The notes under the pieces are model-generated. The model saw nothing but the letters and a program-made list of their open reading frames with translations, ran no database searches and was not told where the DNA came from. Position numbers and translations under genes: made by a program. A DNA stretch of 47,577 bases from DUZB01 sp964407525 (lineage in GTDB: Bacteria; Desulfobacterota; DSM-4660; Desulfatiglandales; Desulfatiglandaceae): the NCBI GenBank assembly GCA_964407525.1, contig CAYOWC010000009.1:1-47577 (forward strand). Reading direction: 5' to 3'. Shown in pieces: positions 41,115 to 47,577 of the stretch; the stretch's first letter is position 1, and each line of letters opens with the position of its first letter.

Positions 41115-41306
41115 AAATAACTTCGCATTTTCCCATCTCAGCTTCGAGCCATCTTCGGCCGCCGCTCAATCGCGAAGTCCTCAAAATAATTTATTATTCT
41201 TGTGGCTTCACTCAATCGCGGCAACCAGGTAAGCGAGCTTGCGAGACTCCGAATATGACCCAAATCTGAGCGTCAATTCTGTGAATTTATTTTTGAGTGA
41301 GCCCTA
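41102..41306. mobile_element. 205-bp MITE-like element with 19-bp terminal inverted repeats
   Basis: Left end AGGGCTCACTCAAAAATAA (41102-41120) is the exact reverse complement of the right end (41288-41306). The flanks show TAA on both sides of GGGCTC/GAGCCC, consistent with a short target duplication of the TNA or CTAA type used by IS5-like elements. There is no transposase inside. The 5' end of the nuclease-helicase frame reads out of the left repeat. Confidence 0.75.
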
Positions 41307-41318
41307 AACCTTTTACTC

Positions 41319-41343
41319 ACGCAAAGCCGCAAAGCTCGCAAAG
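41319..41343. repeat. CGCAAAG-type dispersed repeat
   Basis: ACGCAAAGCCGCAAAGCTCG followed by CAAAG. Related copies are at 46588-46614 and 46787-46813. The remaining 41344-41528 shows no gene. Confidence 0.6.
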
Positions 41344-41528
41344 AAAAACAATGCAGTAGATTTATTCAAAAACCTTCGCGTGAGACCTTTTCTGTCCCGG
41401 TGTATTCAGGTCACGGCAACCCTATAACGGAAAAACGACTGGAAGTAAAGATTTTGTCTGTCCCTGTCGCGGTCTTTGACATAATTCAGAATGTTTTGAG
41501 AGCATCCCCACAATGACAAAAATTCCCC

Positions 41529-41557
41529 TTGATAAAGCAAAAAAAAGGACCTATACT
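41529..41557 (+). promoter_or_regulatory. Sigma70-type promoter of the xseB-ispA-dxs-tlyA operon
   Basis: TTGATA (41529-41534), 17 bases, TATACT (41552-41557). Predicted start near 41564, about 118 bases before xseB. Confidence 0.6.
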
Positions 41558-41681
41558 CCCCGACTTAGAAAATGGTTTTAACTATGAAAAATAAACCTTA
41601 AACAACCCCCTTCCTCCCTGCATTTGCCTTGGACGGCTCTATGGGAAAGGGCAAGGGATTATTCCACATATTGGAAGGATA

Positions 41682-41921
41682 ATGGCCAAAAAAACGTTTG
41701 AAAAGGCCCTAACGAGACTGGAAGAAATCGTTCGGAACCTTGAGGAAGGGGAGTTGACCCTGGGAGACTCTCTGAAGGTGTTTGAAGAAGGGATGGTTTT
41801 ATCCAGATTTTGTTCCGATGAGCTGGAATCCGCGGAGAAGAAGGTGACCGTGCTTGAAAAGGAAAGTGGAAAATATAGAGAGACCGCTTTTGAAATCGAG
41901 GAAGAAACCCATGGCGGATGA
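41682..41921 (+). CDS. xseB: Exodeoxyribonuclease VII small subunit
   Basis: XseB, 79 residues, a helical protein that assembles with XseA into exonuclease VII. Hallmarks FEKALTRLEEIVRNLEEGEL and LGDSLKVFEEGM are complete. xseA is not in the window. The stop overlaps ispA by 11 bases; the xseB-ispA-dxs-tlyA order is common in bacteria. Confidence 0.96.
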   Translation: MAKKTFEKALTRLEEIVRNLEEGELTLGDSLKVFEEGMVLSRFCSDELESAEKKVTVLEKESGKYRETAFEIEEETHGG

Positions 41922-42819
41922 AGGAAGGTTTGACCTTAAGGCCTATTTGAGTGATAAGAGAACTGTGGTGGATGGCGCCCTTAGAGCTTGGTTTCCAGAA
42001 CCTGAAGGCCTTGTTTCCGATCTGATTGCTGCCATGAAATACAGTCTGTTTGCAGGAGGCAAGCGGTTAAGGCCTATCCTGTGTATAGCCGGATGCGAGG
42101 CCGTTGGAGGAACCCAGGAAGACGTCATCGCCGTGGCATGTTCTCTGGAGTTGATTCATACCTATTCGCTGATCCATGACGACCTTCCCCTGATGGATGA
42201 TGATGACTTCAGGCGGGGAAAACCGACCAATCACAAAGTGTTCGGGGATGCTATTGCCCTGTTGGCGGGAGACGGACTTTTGACGGAAGCATTTCGAATG
42301 ATGACTACGAAAGAAATTTCTGAAAGGGTTTCCCCTGTTGTTCTTGTTAAGGCCGTCCAGATGATATCCCTTGCCGCCGGGTGTGATGGAATGGTGGGAG
42401 GACAGGTTGTAGATATTCAATCTGAAGGGAAAGAACCGGATTTTGAAATTGTAAAATATATGCACGCCCGGAAAACAGGAGCCCTTATTACGGCATCCGT
42501 TACCGCGGGCGCTGTCCTCGCAGAAGCTGGGGAAAACGCAATCAGCCTGATTCATTCTTTTGGGGAGAAGGCAGGTCTTGCTTTTCAGATTGCGGATGAC
42601 ATCCTCGACATAGAAGGGGATAGTGAGATTCTCGGAAAACAGGTAGGCGCTGATCAGAATAAAGGAAAAATGACGTATCCAGCAGTTTTAGGGCTCGACG
42701 AATCAAAAAGAATTCAGTCAGATCTGATTCAAAGCGCAATTGGGGATCTGTCGGAATTTGGAAGCAACGCAGAGCCTCTCCGGCAAATTGCCCGGTATAT
42801 TATTGAGAGGAAAAAATGA
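41911..42819 (+). CDS. ispA: Farnesyl/geranyl diphosphate synthase
   Basis: IspA-type short-chain polyprenyl synthase, 302 residues from ATG 41911. It condenses isopentenyl diphosphate with allylic diphosphates. First Asp-rich motif DDLPLMDDDDFRRG, second DDILDIEGD, plus GGKRLRP for diphosphate binding. Its stop overlaps the dxs start by four bases (ATGA), linking it to the supply of C5 units. Confidence 0.96.
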   Translation: MADEGRFDLKAYLSDKRTVVDGALRAWFPEPEGLVSDLIAAMKYSLFAGGKRLRPILCIAGCEAVGGTQEDVIAVACSLELIHTYSLIHDDLPLMDDDDFRRGKPTNHKVFGDAIALLAGDGLLTEAFRMMTTKEISERVSPVVLVKAVQMISLAAGCDGMVGGQVVDIQSEGKEPDFEIVKYMHARKTGALITASVTAGAVLAEAGENAISLIHSFGEKAGLAFQIADDILDIEGDSEILGKQVGADQNKGKMTYPAVLGLDESKRIQSDLIQSAIGDLSEFGSNAEPLRQIARYIIERKK

Positions 42820-44723
42820 CTGACCCCACCAAAGAAAGAAACCTTTTAGACCAAGTTGATAGTCCCGCAGATCTTAAAACCATGTCAACGGAAGATCTCA
42901 AAGATCTGGCCGAAGAAATTCGAAAGAAAATTGTTGAAACAACCTCCAAGACCGGGGGGCATCTGGCCCCCAGCCTCGGGACGGTTGAGCTGGCTATTGC
43001 CCTTCATTATGTGTTTGATACCCCCCATGATAAGATTATTTGGGATGTAGGGCACCAGGCTTATGCACATAAACTGATCACCGGAAGGCGGGATCGATTC
43101 CATACCCTGAGAACGTATGGAGGGATCAGCGGTTTCCCCAAAAGGTCGGAGAGCCCTTATGACACTTTTGACACGGGGCACAGCAGCACGTCTATCTCAG
43201 CCGGCCTGGGCATTTCCACGGCCAAACAGCTGAAAGGGGAAAAACGCAAAGTCGTATCCGTTATCGGCGATGGTTCCATGACGGCCGGTATGGCATTTGA
43301 AGGTTTGAACCAGGCCGGGCATACGGAAAAGGACCTGATTGTGGTGCTGAACGATAATGCCATGTCCATTGCTCCCAATGTGGGGGCCTTCTCTTCTTTT
43401 ATTAGCCGCAAGATGACTGGGAAAAGATTTGTGAACCTGAAAAGGGATCTGGAAAATTTTCTCAAATCCCTCCCGGGTGTTGGGGAAAATATCCTCAATT
43501 TTGCACGGAAAAGCGAGGATTCTTTTATCACCTTCTTTACCCCCGGTATGATGTTTGAAGCCTTCAAGTTCAAATACGTGGGACCTATCGATGGCCATCG
43601 TCTCGATCGCTTGATTGAGACGTTCAACAACACCTGCCACCTGGAAGGTCCGATTCTTGTTCATGTCCTGACCGTGAAAGGAAAGGGGTATGAATTTGCT
43701 GAGAAAGATCCGGCCCATTACCATGGAGTAGGGTGCTTTGAAATTCCAACGGGATCTTCTCCAGAATGCAAACCTGGAGTCCCGCCTTCCTATACAAAGG
43801 TTTTCGGCGACACCATGGTCGACCTTGCCAGGAGAAATCCGAAGCTTTTTGCGATCACGGCAGCCATGCCTGAAGGAACCGGCCTAACAGAATTTGCAGA
43901 GATATTCCCCGAAAGATTTCTGGACGTGGGGATAGCGGAGCAACATGCGGTCACCTTTGCTGCAGGTCTCGCTACGGAAGATTTCAGGCCGGTCGTAACC
44001 ATTTATTCCACTTTCCTGCAGCGGGCCTTTGATCAGATCATTCATGATGTGTGCCTGCAGAATCTTCCCGTGATTTTTGCCATTGATCGTGGAGGGCTTG
44101 TTGGAGAAGATGGACCTACCCACCATGGTCAATTTGATATCACCTATCTCAGAAGCCTGCCCAATATGGTCCTCATGGCCCCGAAGGATGAAAATGAGCT
44201 AAAGAATATGCTCTACACTGCTCTTCAACATGAAGGCCCCATTGCCATTCGCTACCCCCGTGGCACGGGAGTAGGGGTTCCCCTGGATCCGGAATACAAA
44301 GCGATCCCCATCGGGGAGGCGGAAATTGTCAGAGAAGGAAAGGACCTTGTGATTTTTGCCTTTGGATCGATGGTTTATCCATCCCTGGATGCAGCGGAAA
44401 TGCTTGAAAAAGAAGGCTTGCAGACGATGGTTGTAAACTGCAGGTTTGCAAAGCCTCTGGACAGAAAACTTCTGGGAATTGCTGCGGTCTGCGGGCGTGT
44501 TCTGGTGGTTGAAGAAAATATCAGAAAGGGTGGTTTCGGAAGCGCCATTCTGGAACTCTTTAATGATGAAGAGATGGATGACGTTGTGGTAAGAAGAATG
44601 GGGCTGCCGGATAAGTTTGTGGAACATGGTACTCCGGCTGAGTTGAAGAAGAAATATGGTCTTGATTCCTCCGGGATTTTCAAGGAGGCTAAGAATTTCT
44701 GCCAACGGGCCAAAAACGAGTAA
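42816..44723 (+). CDS. dxs: 1-deoxy-D-xylulose-5-phosphate synthase
   Basis: Dxs, 635 residues, thiamine-diphosphate enzyme that makes DXP from pyruvate and glyceraldehyde 3-phosphate, the entry step of the MEP pathway. Motifs: GGHLAPSLGTVELAIALHY, the ThDP motif GDGSMTAGMAFEGLNQAG with LNDNAMSI, catalytic region DVGIAEQHAVTFAAG and RYPRGTGVG. Normal length. Its last 29 bases overlap the tlyA coding region. Confidence 0.98.
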   Translation: MTDPTKERNLLDQVDSPADLKTMSTEDLKDLAEEIRKKIVETTSKTGGHLAPSLGTVELAIALHYVFDTPHDKIIWDVGHQAYAHKLITGRRDRFHTLRTYGGISGFPKRSESPYDTFDTGHSSTSISAGLGISTAKQLKGEKRKVVSVIGDGSMTAGMAFEGLNQAGHTEKDLIVVLNDNAMSIAPNVGAFSSFISRKMTGKRFVNLKRDLENFLKSLPGVGENILNFARKSEDSFITFFTPGMMFEAFKFKYVGPIDGHRLDRLIETFNNTCHLEGPILVHVLTVKGKGYEFAEKDPAHYHGVGCFEIPTGSSPECKPGVPPSYTKVFGDTMVDLARRNPKLFAITAAMPEGTGLTEFAEIFPERFLDVGIAEQHAVTFAAGLATEDFRPVVTIYSTFLQRAFDQIIHDVCLQNLPVIFAIDRGGLVGEDGPTHHGQFDITYLRSLPNMVLMAPKDENELKNMLYTALQHEGPIAIRYPRGTGVGVPLDPEYKAIPIGEAEIVREGKDLVIFAFGSMVYPSLDAAEMLEKEGLQTMVVNCRFAKPLDRKLLGIAAVCGRVLVVEENIRKGGFGSAILELFNDEEMDDVVVRRMGLPDKFVEHGTPAELKKKYGLDSSGIFKEAKNFCQRAKNE

Positions 44724-45447
44724 ACTGCGGTTAGACCGCCTTCTGGTCGAAAAAGAACTGGCCGACAGTGGCGAAAAGGCCAGAGCCTTGATTATGGCCG
44801 GCCTTGTCACGGTAAATGGAGAGAAGGCTGAAAAGGCCGGACACGCTTTTCCGTCAACGGTCGTTGTTGCTGTAAAAGACCATTCCCCCCCCTTTGTAAG
44901 TCGCGGCGGCCTCAAACTGGTTGCGGGCCTTAAAGAATTTCAGGTGGAAGTCAAGGACAGGGTGCTCATGGATGTGGGGGCTTCAACGGGTGGTTTTACC
45001 GATTGTCTCCTTCAGAACGGCGCACGGAAAGTCTTTGCCATTGATGTGGGTTACGGGCAGTTTCATTGGAGACTTCGCCAGGATCCGCGCGTGGAAATCC
45101 TGGAAAAAACGAATATCCGCTATCTGAAATCCGACTTCTCTTCGGAACCCGTCCAAGGGGCGGTCATTGATGTGTCGTTCATTTCTCTACGGCTGGTTAT
45201 CCCTCCTGTTTCCGATCTCTTGACAAACCAATCATTTATACTCGCTCTTATCAAACCCCAGTTTGAAGTGGGAAAAGGAAAGGTAGGGAAGGGGGGAGTT
45301 GTCAGGGATCCTGCACTTCACCAGGAGGTGATCGATGGCCTTGGTATGTTTTTTGAAGGTTGTGGCTGGGAAGTGAATGGAACCATTCCGTCGCCCATTT
45401 TAGGACCAAAAGGAAACAGGGAATTCCTTGTTTATTTGACGCGGTAA
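44695..45447 (+). CDS. tlyA: TlyA-family RNA 2'-O-methyltransferase
   Basis: An S4 RNA-binding domain (LRLDRLLVEKELADSGEKA) followed by an FtsJ-like methyltransferase (SAM motif MDVGASTGGFTDCLL, FAIDVGYGQ, IKPQFEVG). TlyA methylates rRNA; orthologues in actinobacteria act on 16S and 23S rRNA. The start is odd. The frame is open from ATG 44656, but the only strong ribosome site, AAGGAGG (44682-44688), sits six bases before an ATT codon (44695), nine codons ahead of the S4 domain; no ATG, GTG or TTG lies between. ATT start is my choice, ATG 44656 the alternative. Operon partner of dxs. Confidence 0.85.
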   Translation: MSANGPKTSKLRLDRLLVEKELADSGEKARALIMAGLVTVNGEKAEKAGHAFPSTVVVAVKDHSPPFVSRGGLKLVAGLKEFQVEVKDRVLMDVGASTGGFTDCLLQNGARKVFAIDVGYGQFHWRLRQDPRVEILEKTNIRYLKSDFSSEPVQGAVIDVSFISLRLVIPPVSDLLTNQSFILALIKPQFEVGKGKVGKGGVVRDPALHQEVIDGLGMFFEGCGWEVNGTIPSPILGPKGNREFLVYLTR

Positions 45448-45513
45448 AAAAGGGAGGCTCATCGCGGATTAACGTGATATTTTATCAGTTGTCGAATAGA
45501 CCATGCCACATTG

Positions 45514-45650
45514 CAGGTGTCAGGTGTCAGGTGTCAGGAAAAAACCGGACCGCATTCAGCATATTAAACTTAATAAGAAACAGTTATGCTTATTATAACC
45601 GGAAAATGGGAATAGTAGGTACTGAAACCTGACACCTGAAACCTGACACC
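45514..45650. repeat. Inverted pair of CAGGTGT repeats
   Basis: Three and a half CAGGTGT units (45514-45538) face the reverse complement CCTGACACC twice (45628-45650) across about 90 bases of A/T-rich spacer. The transcript could form a long stem between tlyA and the HD-GYP gene. Confidence 0.65.
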
Positions 45651-45713
45651 TCTGTTCCGGAAAAAAGGATTTTTCATGTTATTCCGCGATGATCCAAAAG
45701 GGGGAAAACCCAC

Positions 45714-46481
45714 ATGTCCGTTGATCGCCTGTTAAAGACTATCGAAGAGATTGCCGGTGGAAAGTACTCCAACGATATCATGGAGTTGACTACGGAAGAC
45801 CAGCCTGAAACGGTGCGCTCCGTTGCTGAAGCCGTAGGCCTTATGATGGTTAAAATTGAGGCAAGGGAATACCATCTCGAGATGATGGTCCAGGAACTGG
45901 AGACCTTGAATCAGACCATCCGGAACAACACGATTCACATGGTTTCCGCCATGGCCCATGCTCTGGCTGCCCGCGATACGTACACGGAGGGCCATACGGC
46001 CAGGGTGGCGGACCTGGCGAAAAGGATGGCTGAGTACATGGAATTTGATGCGGATCAGACGGAATATGTGCGTCTGGCCGGTATTCTGCACGACATAGGC
46101 AAGATTGGATTTTCAGACGCCCTATTCAATCCCCACGGCGCTAAGAATCCGCCGGAGATCGTAAAGGAAATACTTTCTCATCCCGCAATGGGAGCTACTA
46201 TCCTTGAAGATCTTGACTTTCTGGGACCGGCTATAGAGTATGTTCACTGTCATCATGAACGCCCGGATGGAAAAGGGTATCCCAGAAAGCTGAAAGATGA
46301 GGAGATTCCCCTTGGCGCTAAAATCTTAGCTGTTGCCGATGCTTTTGATGCAATGACCACGGACAGGCCCTATCAAAAAGGTAAAAGCCTGGAGACAGCC
46401 CTTGACATCCTCAGAAAAAATGCAGGAACGAAATGGGACGCCCGGTGTGTCAGTGCTATGGAAGCGATTCTTGGAGAATAG
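45714..46481 (+). CDS. HD-GYP domain protein, probable c-di-GMP phosphodiesterase
   Basis: 255 residues. A short helical N-terminal region (about 1-70, with a coiled-coil-like EYHLEMMVQELETLNQTI) leads to an HD-GYP domain: GHTARVADLA, the metal motif LAGILHDIGKIG, and HHERPDGKGYP for the GYP motif, with ADAFDAMTTDRPY. These residues match active c-di-GMP hydrolases. It has no receiver or transmembrane domain, so input must come from the N-terminal region. It lies alone, behind a repeat, upstream of a response regulator on the same strand. Confidence 0.9.
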   Translation: MSVDRLLKTIEEIAGGKYSNDIMELTTEDQPETVRSVAEAVGLMMVKIEAREYHLEMMVQELETLNQTIRNNTIHMVSAMAHALAARDTYTEGHTARVADLAKRMAEYMEFDADQTEYVRLAGILHDIGKIGFSDALFNPHGAKNPPEIVKEILSHPAMGATILEDLDFLGPAIEYVHCHHERPDGKGYPRKLKDEEIPLGAKILAVADAFDAMTTDRPYQKGKSLETALDILRKNAGTKWDARCVSAMEAILGE

Positions 46482-46587
46482 ACGGGATTGTCAACTGAGG
46501 ATAACTAAGGAGAAAACAGATGCTTGATCTGTATTGATTTGTGATCCGAACCATCTCTTTTTCATTTAAACCGGGACCGAAGAAGTC

Positions 46588-46813
46588 TCGCGCAAAGGCG
46601 CAAAGACGCGAAGGTTTTTTACTATTATGTGGCATCCTTTCGAATAGCCAGCGGGTATTGAAATATTCGATTTTTCTTGACAGAATGTACTCTCATCTGT
46701 TTCCATTTAAAGAAGCATTTCAGATTATCCTTTCACTTCTATCCTGCAATTTTGAACAAAGGCGACGTAGCCACAATAAATATGTATCGCGCAAAGACGC
46801 AAAGGCGCAAAGG
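46588..46813. repeat. Two CGCAAAG-type repeats in non-coding spacer
   Basis: TCGCGCAAAGGCGCAAAGACG (46588-46608, first 20 bases diagnostic) and a second copy beginning TCGCGCAAAGACGCAAAGG (46787-46813). No supported gene occurs between 46482 and 47099; the open frame across 46541-46831 is built from these repeats. Confidence 0.6.
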
Positions 46814-46829
46814 TTTTATTGTTTTTTGT

Positions 46830-47013
46830 GACACCTAAAAGCTGCAATTAGCTTTTAGCTATTAGCCGTTAGCTTAAAGATCTCAGGCATTTGAATATTT
46901 TTTTCCATGTTGGGATTTCTCACTTTTTGATGCTAACCTATTGCGCCGTAAGTCACTTATTTTGTGCGTCTAGTAGCTAACGGCTAACCGCTAATTGCAT
47001 CTTTTAAGTGACA
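46830..47013. repeat. Long imperfect inverted repeat (TTAGC-rich arms)
   Basis: The arm 46830-46874 (GTGACACC, AAAAGCTGCAATTAG, TTAGCCGTTAGCT) is mirrored by 46975-47013 (AGCTAACGGCTAA, CTAATTGCATCTTTTAAG, GTGAC). Arms of about 40 bases enclose about 100 bases. It may be a miniature element or a large RNA hairpin before the response regulator gene. Confidence 0.6.
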
Positions 47014-47042
47014 AGATTCTAAGAGATAGGGCACTAATCTCA

Positions 47043-47060
47043 ATTTGGTAATTACCAAAT
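47043..47060. promoter_or_regulatory. Perfect 18-base palindrome before the response regulator
   Basis: ATTTGGTAATTACCAAAT is a perfect dyad 39 bases upstream of the ATG at 47100, in the position of an operator or promoter-proximal factor site. The bound factor is unknown. Confidence 0.5.
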
Positions 47061-47099
47061 TATCGATTTCCCGAAGACTTTTTGTGAGAGAGGACGGGA

Positions 47100-47577
47100 A
47101 TGGACATACCGAAGATCATGATCGTAGACGACAACGTGGTTTCCGTCATGGAGTTGGAAGAAGCCCTTTCCGCTCACGGATATCAAGTGGTGGGGGTGGC
47201 CGGAACGGGGATCGAGGCTGTGAAACTGGAACGGGAACTGGCGCCGGACCTCATCCTGATGGATATCAAAATGCCCGGGGGGATGGACGGGATTTCAGCT
47301 GCCGAAAAGATTCTTCAACATGATGATATTCCAATAATTTTCTTTACAGGCCATGATGATGAAGAGCTGTTGGAGAGGGCGGGCAGGTTGAATCCTGCCG
47401 GATATCTTCTCAAGCCCTTTGCAGGCAGGCAGATCATAGCGGCCATTGAAATTGCCTTGCGTGGCACTGAAAAATCCGGGACTGGTATGGGTAAATTGCA
47501 GGGAGAATCGGAAGGGCAGTCGTTTCCCAAAATATTGCTGACACCGGCCGAATCGCGTATTGCCAATCTGATTAAGG
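47100..47577 (+). CDS. Response regulator, LuxR-type output (partial, cut by window end)
   Basis: 159 codons are visible from ATG 47100 with a GAGAGAGG site. The receiver domain has the acidic pair IMIVDDN, phospho-acceptor Asp in DLILMDIKMPGG, Thr in IIFFTGHDD and Lys in YLLKPF. After a linker the last residues LTPAESRIANLIK are the start of a LuxR/GerE helix-turn-helix. The DNA-binding domain continues beyond the window. The cognate kinase is not seen; the HD-GYP gene upstream may be functionally related. Confidence 0.88.
   Translation, partial: MDIPKIMIVDDNVVSVMELEEALSAHGYQVVGVAGTGIEAVKLERELAPDLILMDIKMPGGMDGISAAEKILQHDDIPIIFFTGHDDEELLERAGRLNPAGYLLKPFAGRQIIAAIEIALRGTEKSGTGMGKLQGESEGQSFPKILLTPAESRIANLIK

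Noticed and set aside
46541..46831. 96-residue open frame after the HD-GYP gene
   Set aside because: It is built from two CGCAAAG repeats and their spacer and has no protein-like features.

Overview
The window (about 47.6 kb, moderate GC) looks like a chromosome segment of an anaerobic Desulfobacterota (former Deltaproteobacteria) sulfate reducer or syntroph. This is inferred from an Rnf complex preceded by a tetraheme cytochrome c3-type gene, HndA/B/C-like NADH-oxidoreductase parts with their usual PHP/DRTGG/ATPase companions, and a molybdenum hydroxylase. No rRNA or tRNA gene was seen.

Region 1 (5-14421, all minus strand) is a redox block. In transcription order it reads: cytochrome c3-type protein, rnfC, rnfD, rnfG, rnfE, rnfA, an RnfB fused to a glutamate-synthase-small-subunit-like flavoprotein, a formate-dehydrogenase-like/NuoG protein fused to a NuoE domain, DRTGG protein, PHP phosphoesterase, stand-alone HATPase, HndB-like ferredoxin, NuoF/HndC-like NADH dehydrogenase, and a second DRTGG protein. 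Several expected sites are missing in frame. RnfC lacks the NADH/FMN glycine loop and ECEP motif, the FDH-like protein lacks the Cys/Sec-His active-site loop, and the flavoprotein half of RnfB has a damaged second Rossmann motif. The NuoF-like subunit is intact. The block may therefore be a rewired ion-translocating electron-transfer system in which NADH enters through NuoF and the membrane part talks to ferredoxin and cytochrome c.

Region 2 (14855-24165, plus strand) holds a Ppx/GppA phosphatase overlapping guaB, then guaA, an iron-type alcohol dehydrogenase, and a three-subunit molybdenum hydroxylase (FAD, 2Fe-2S and Mo subunits) behind a palindromic operator candidate.

Region 3 (24.2-35.8 kb) is accessory DNA dense in short palindromic repeats. 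It has an alpha/beta hydrolase; two secreted mosaic paralogues, one with a sulfatase-modifying-factor (FGE) domain interrupted by an in-frame TAG and one with a LecA-like lectin domain; a secreted caspase-like protein with a PEGA domain and polyglycine tail; gene fragments (FGE tail, VapC tail, caspase leader); and a toxin-antitoxin island. The island has BrnT/antitoxin, MazF/RHH and DUF4258/DUF2283-like pairs, plus copies in which the toxin core was deleted and the antitoxin kept.

Region 4 (35.9-47.6 kb) has a chemoreceptor, a Dna2-like nuclease-helicase whose 5' end abuts a 205-bp MITE-like element, the overlapping xseB-ispA-dxs-tlyA operon, an HD-GYP protein, a repeat-rich spacer, and a response regulator cut by the window end.
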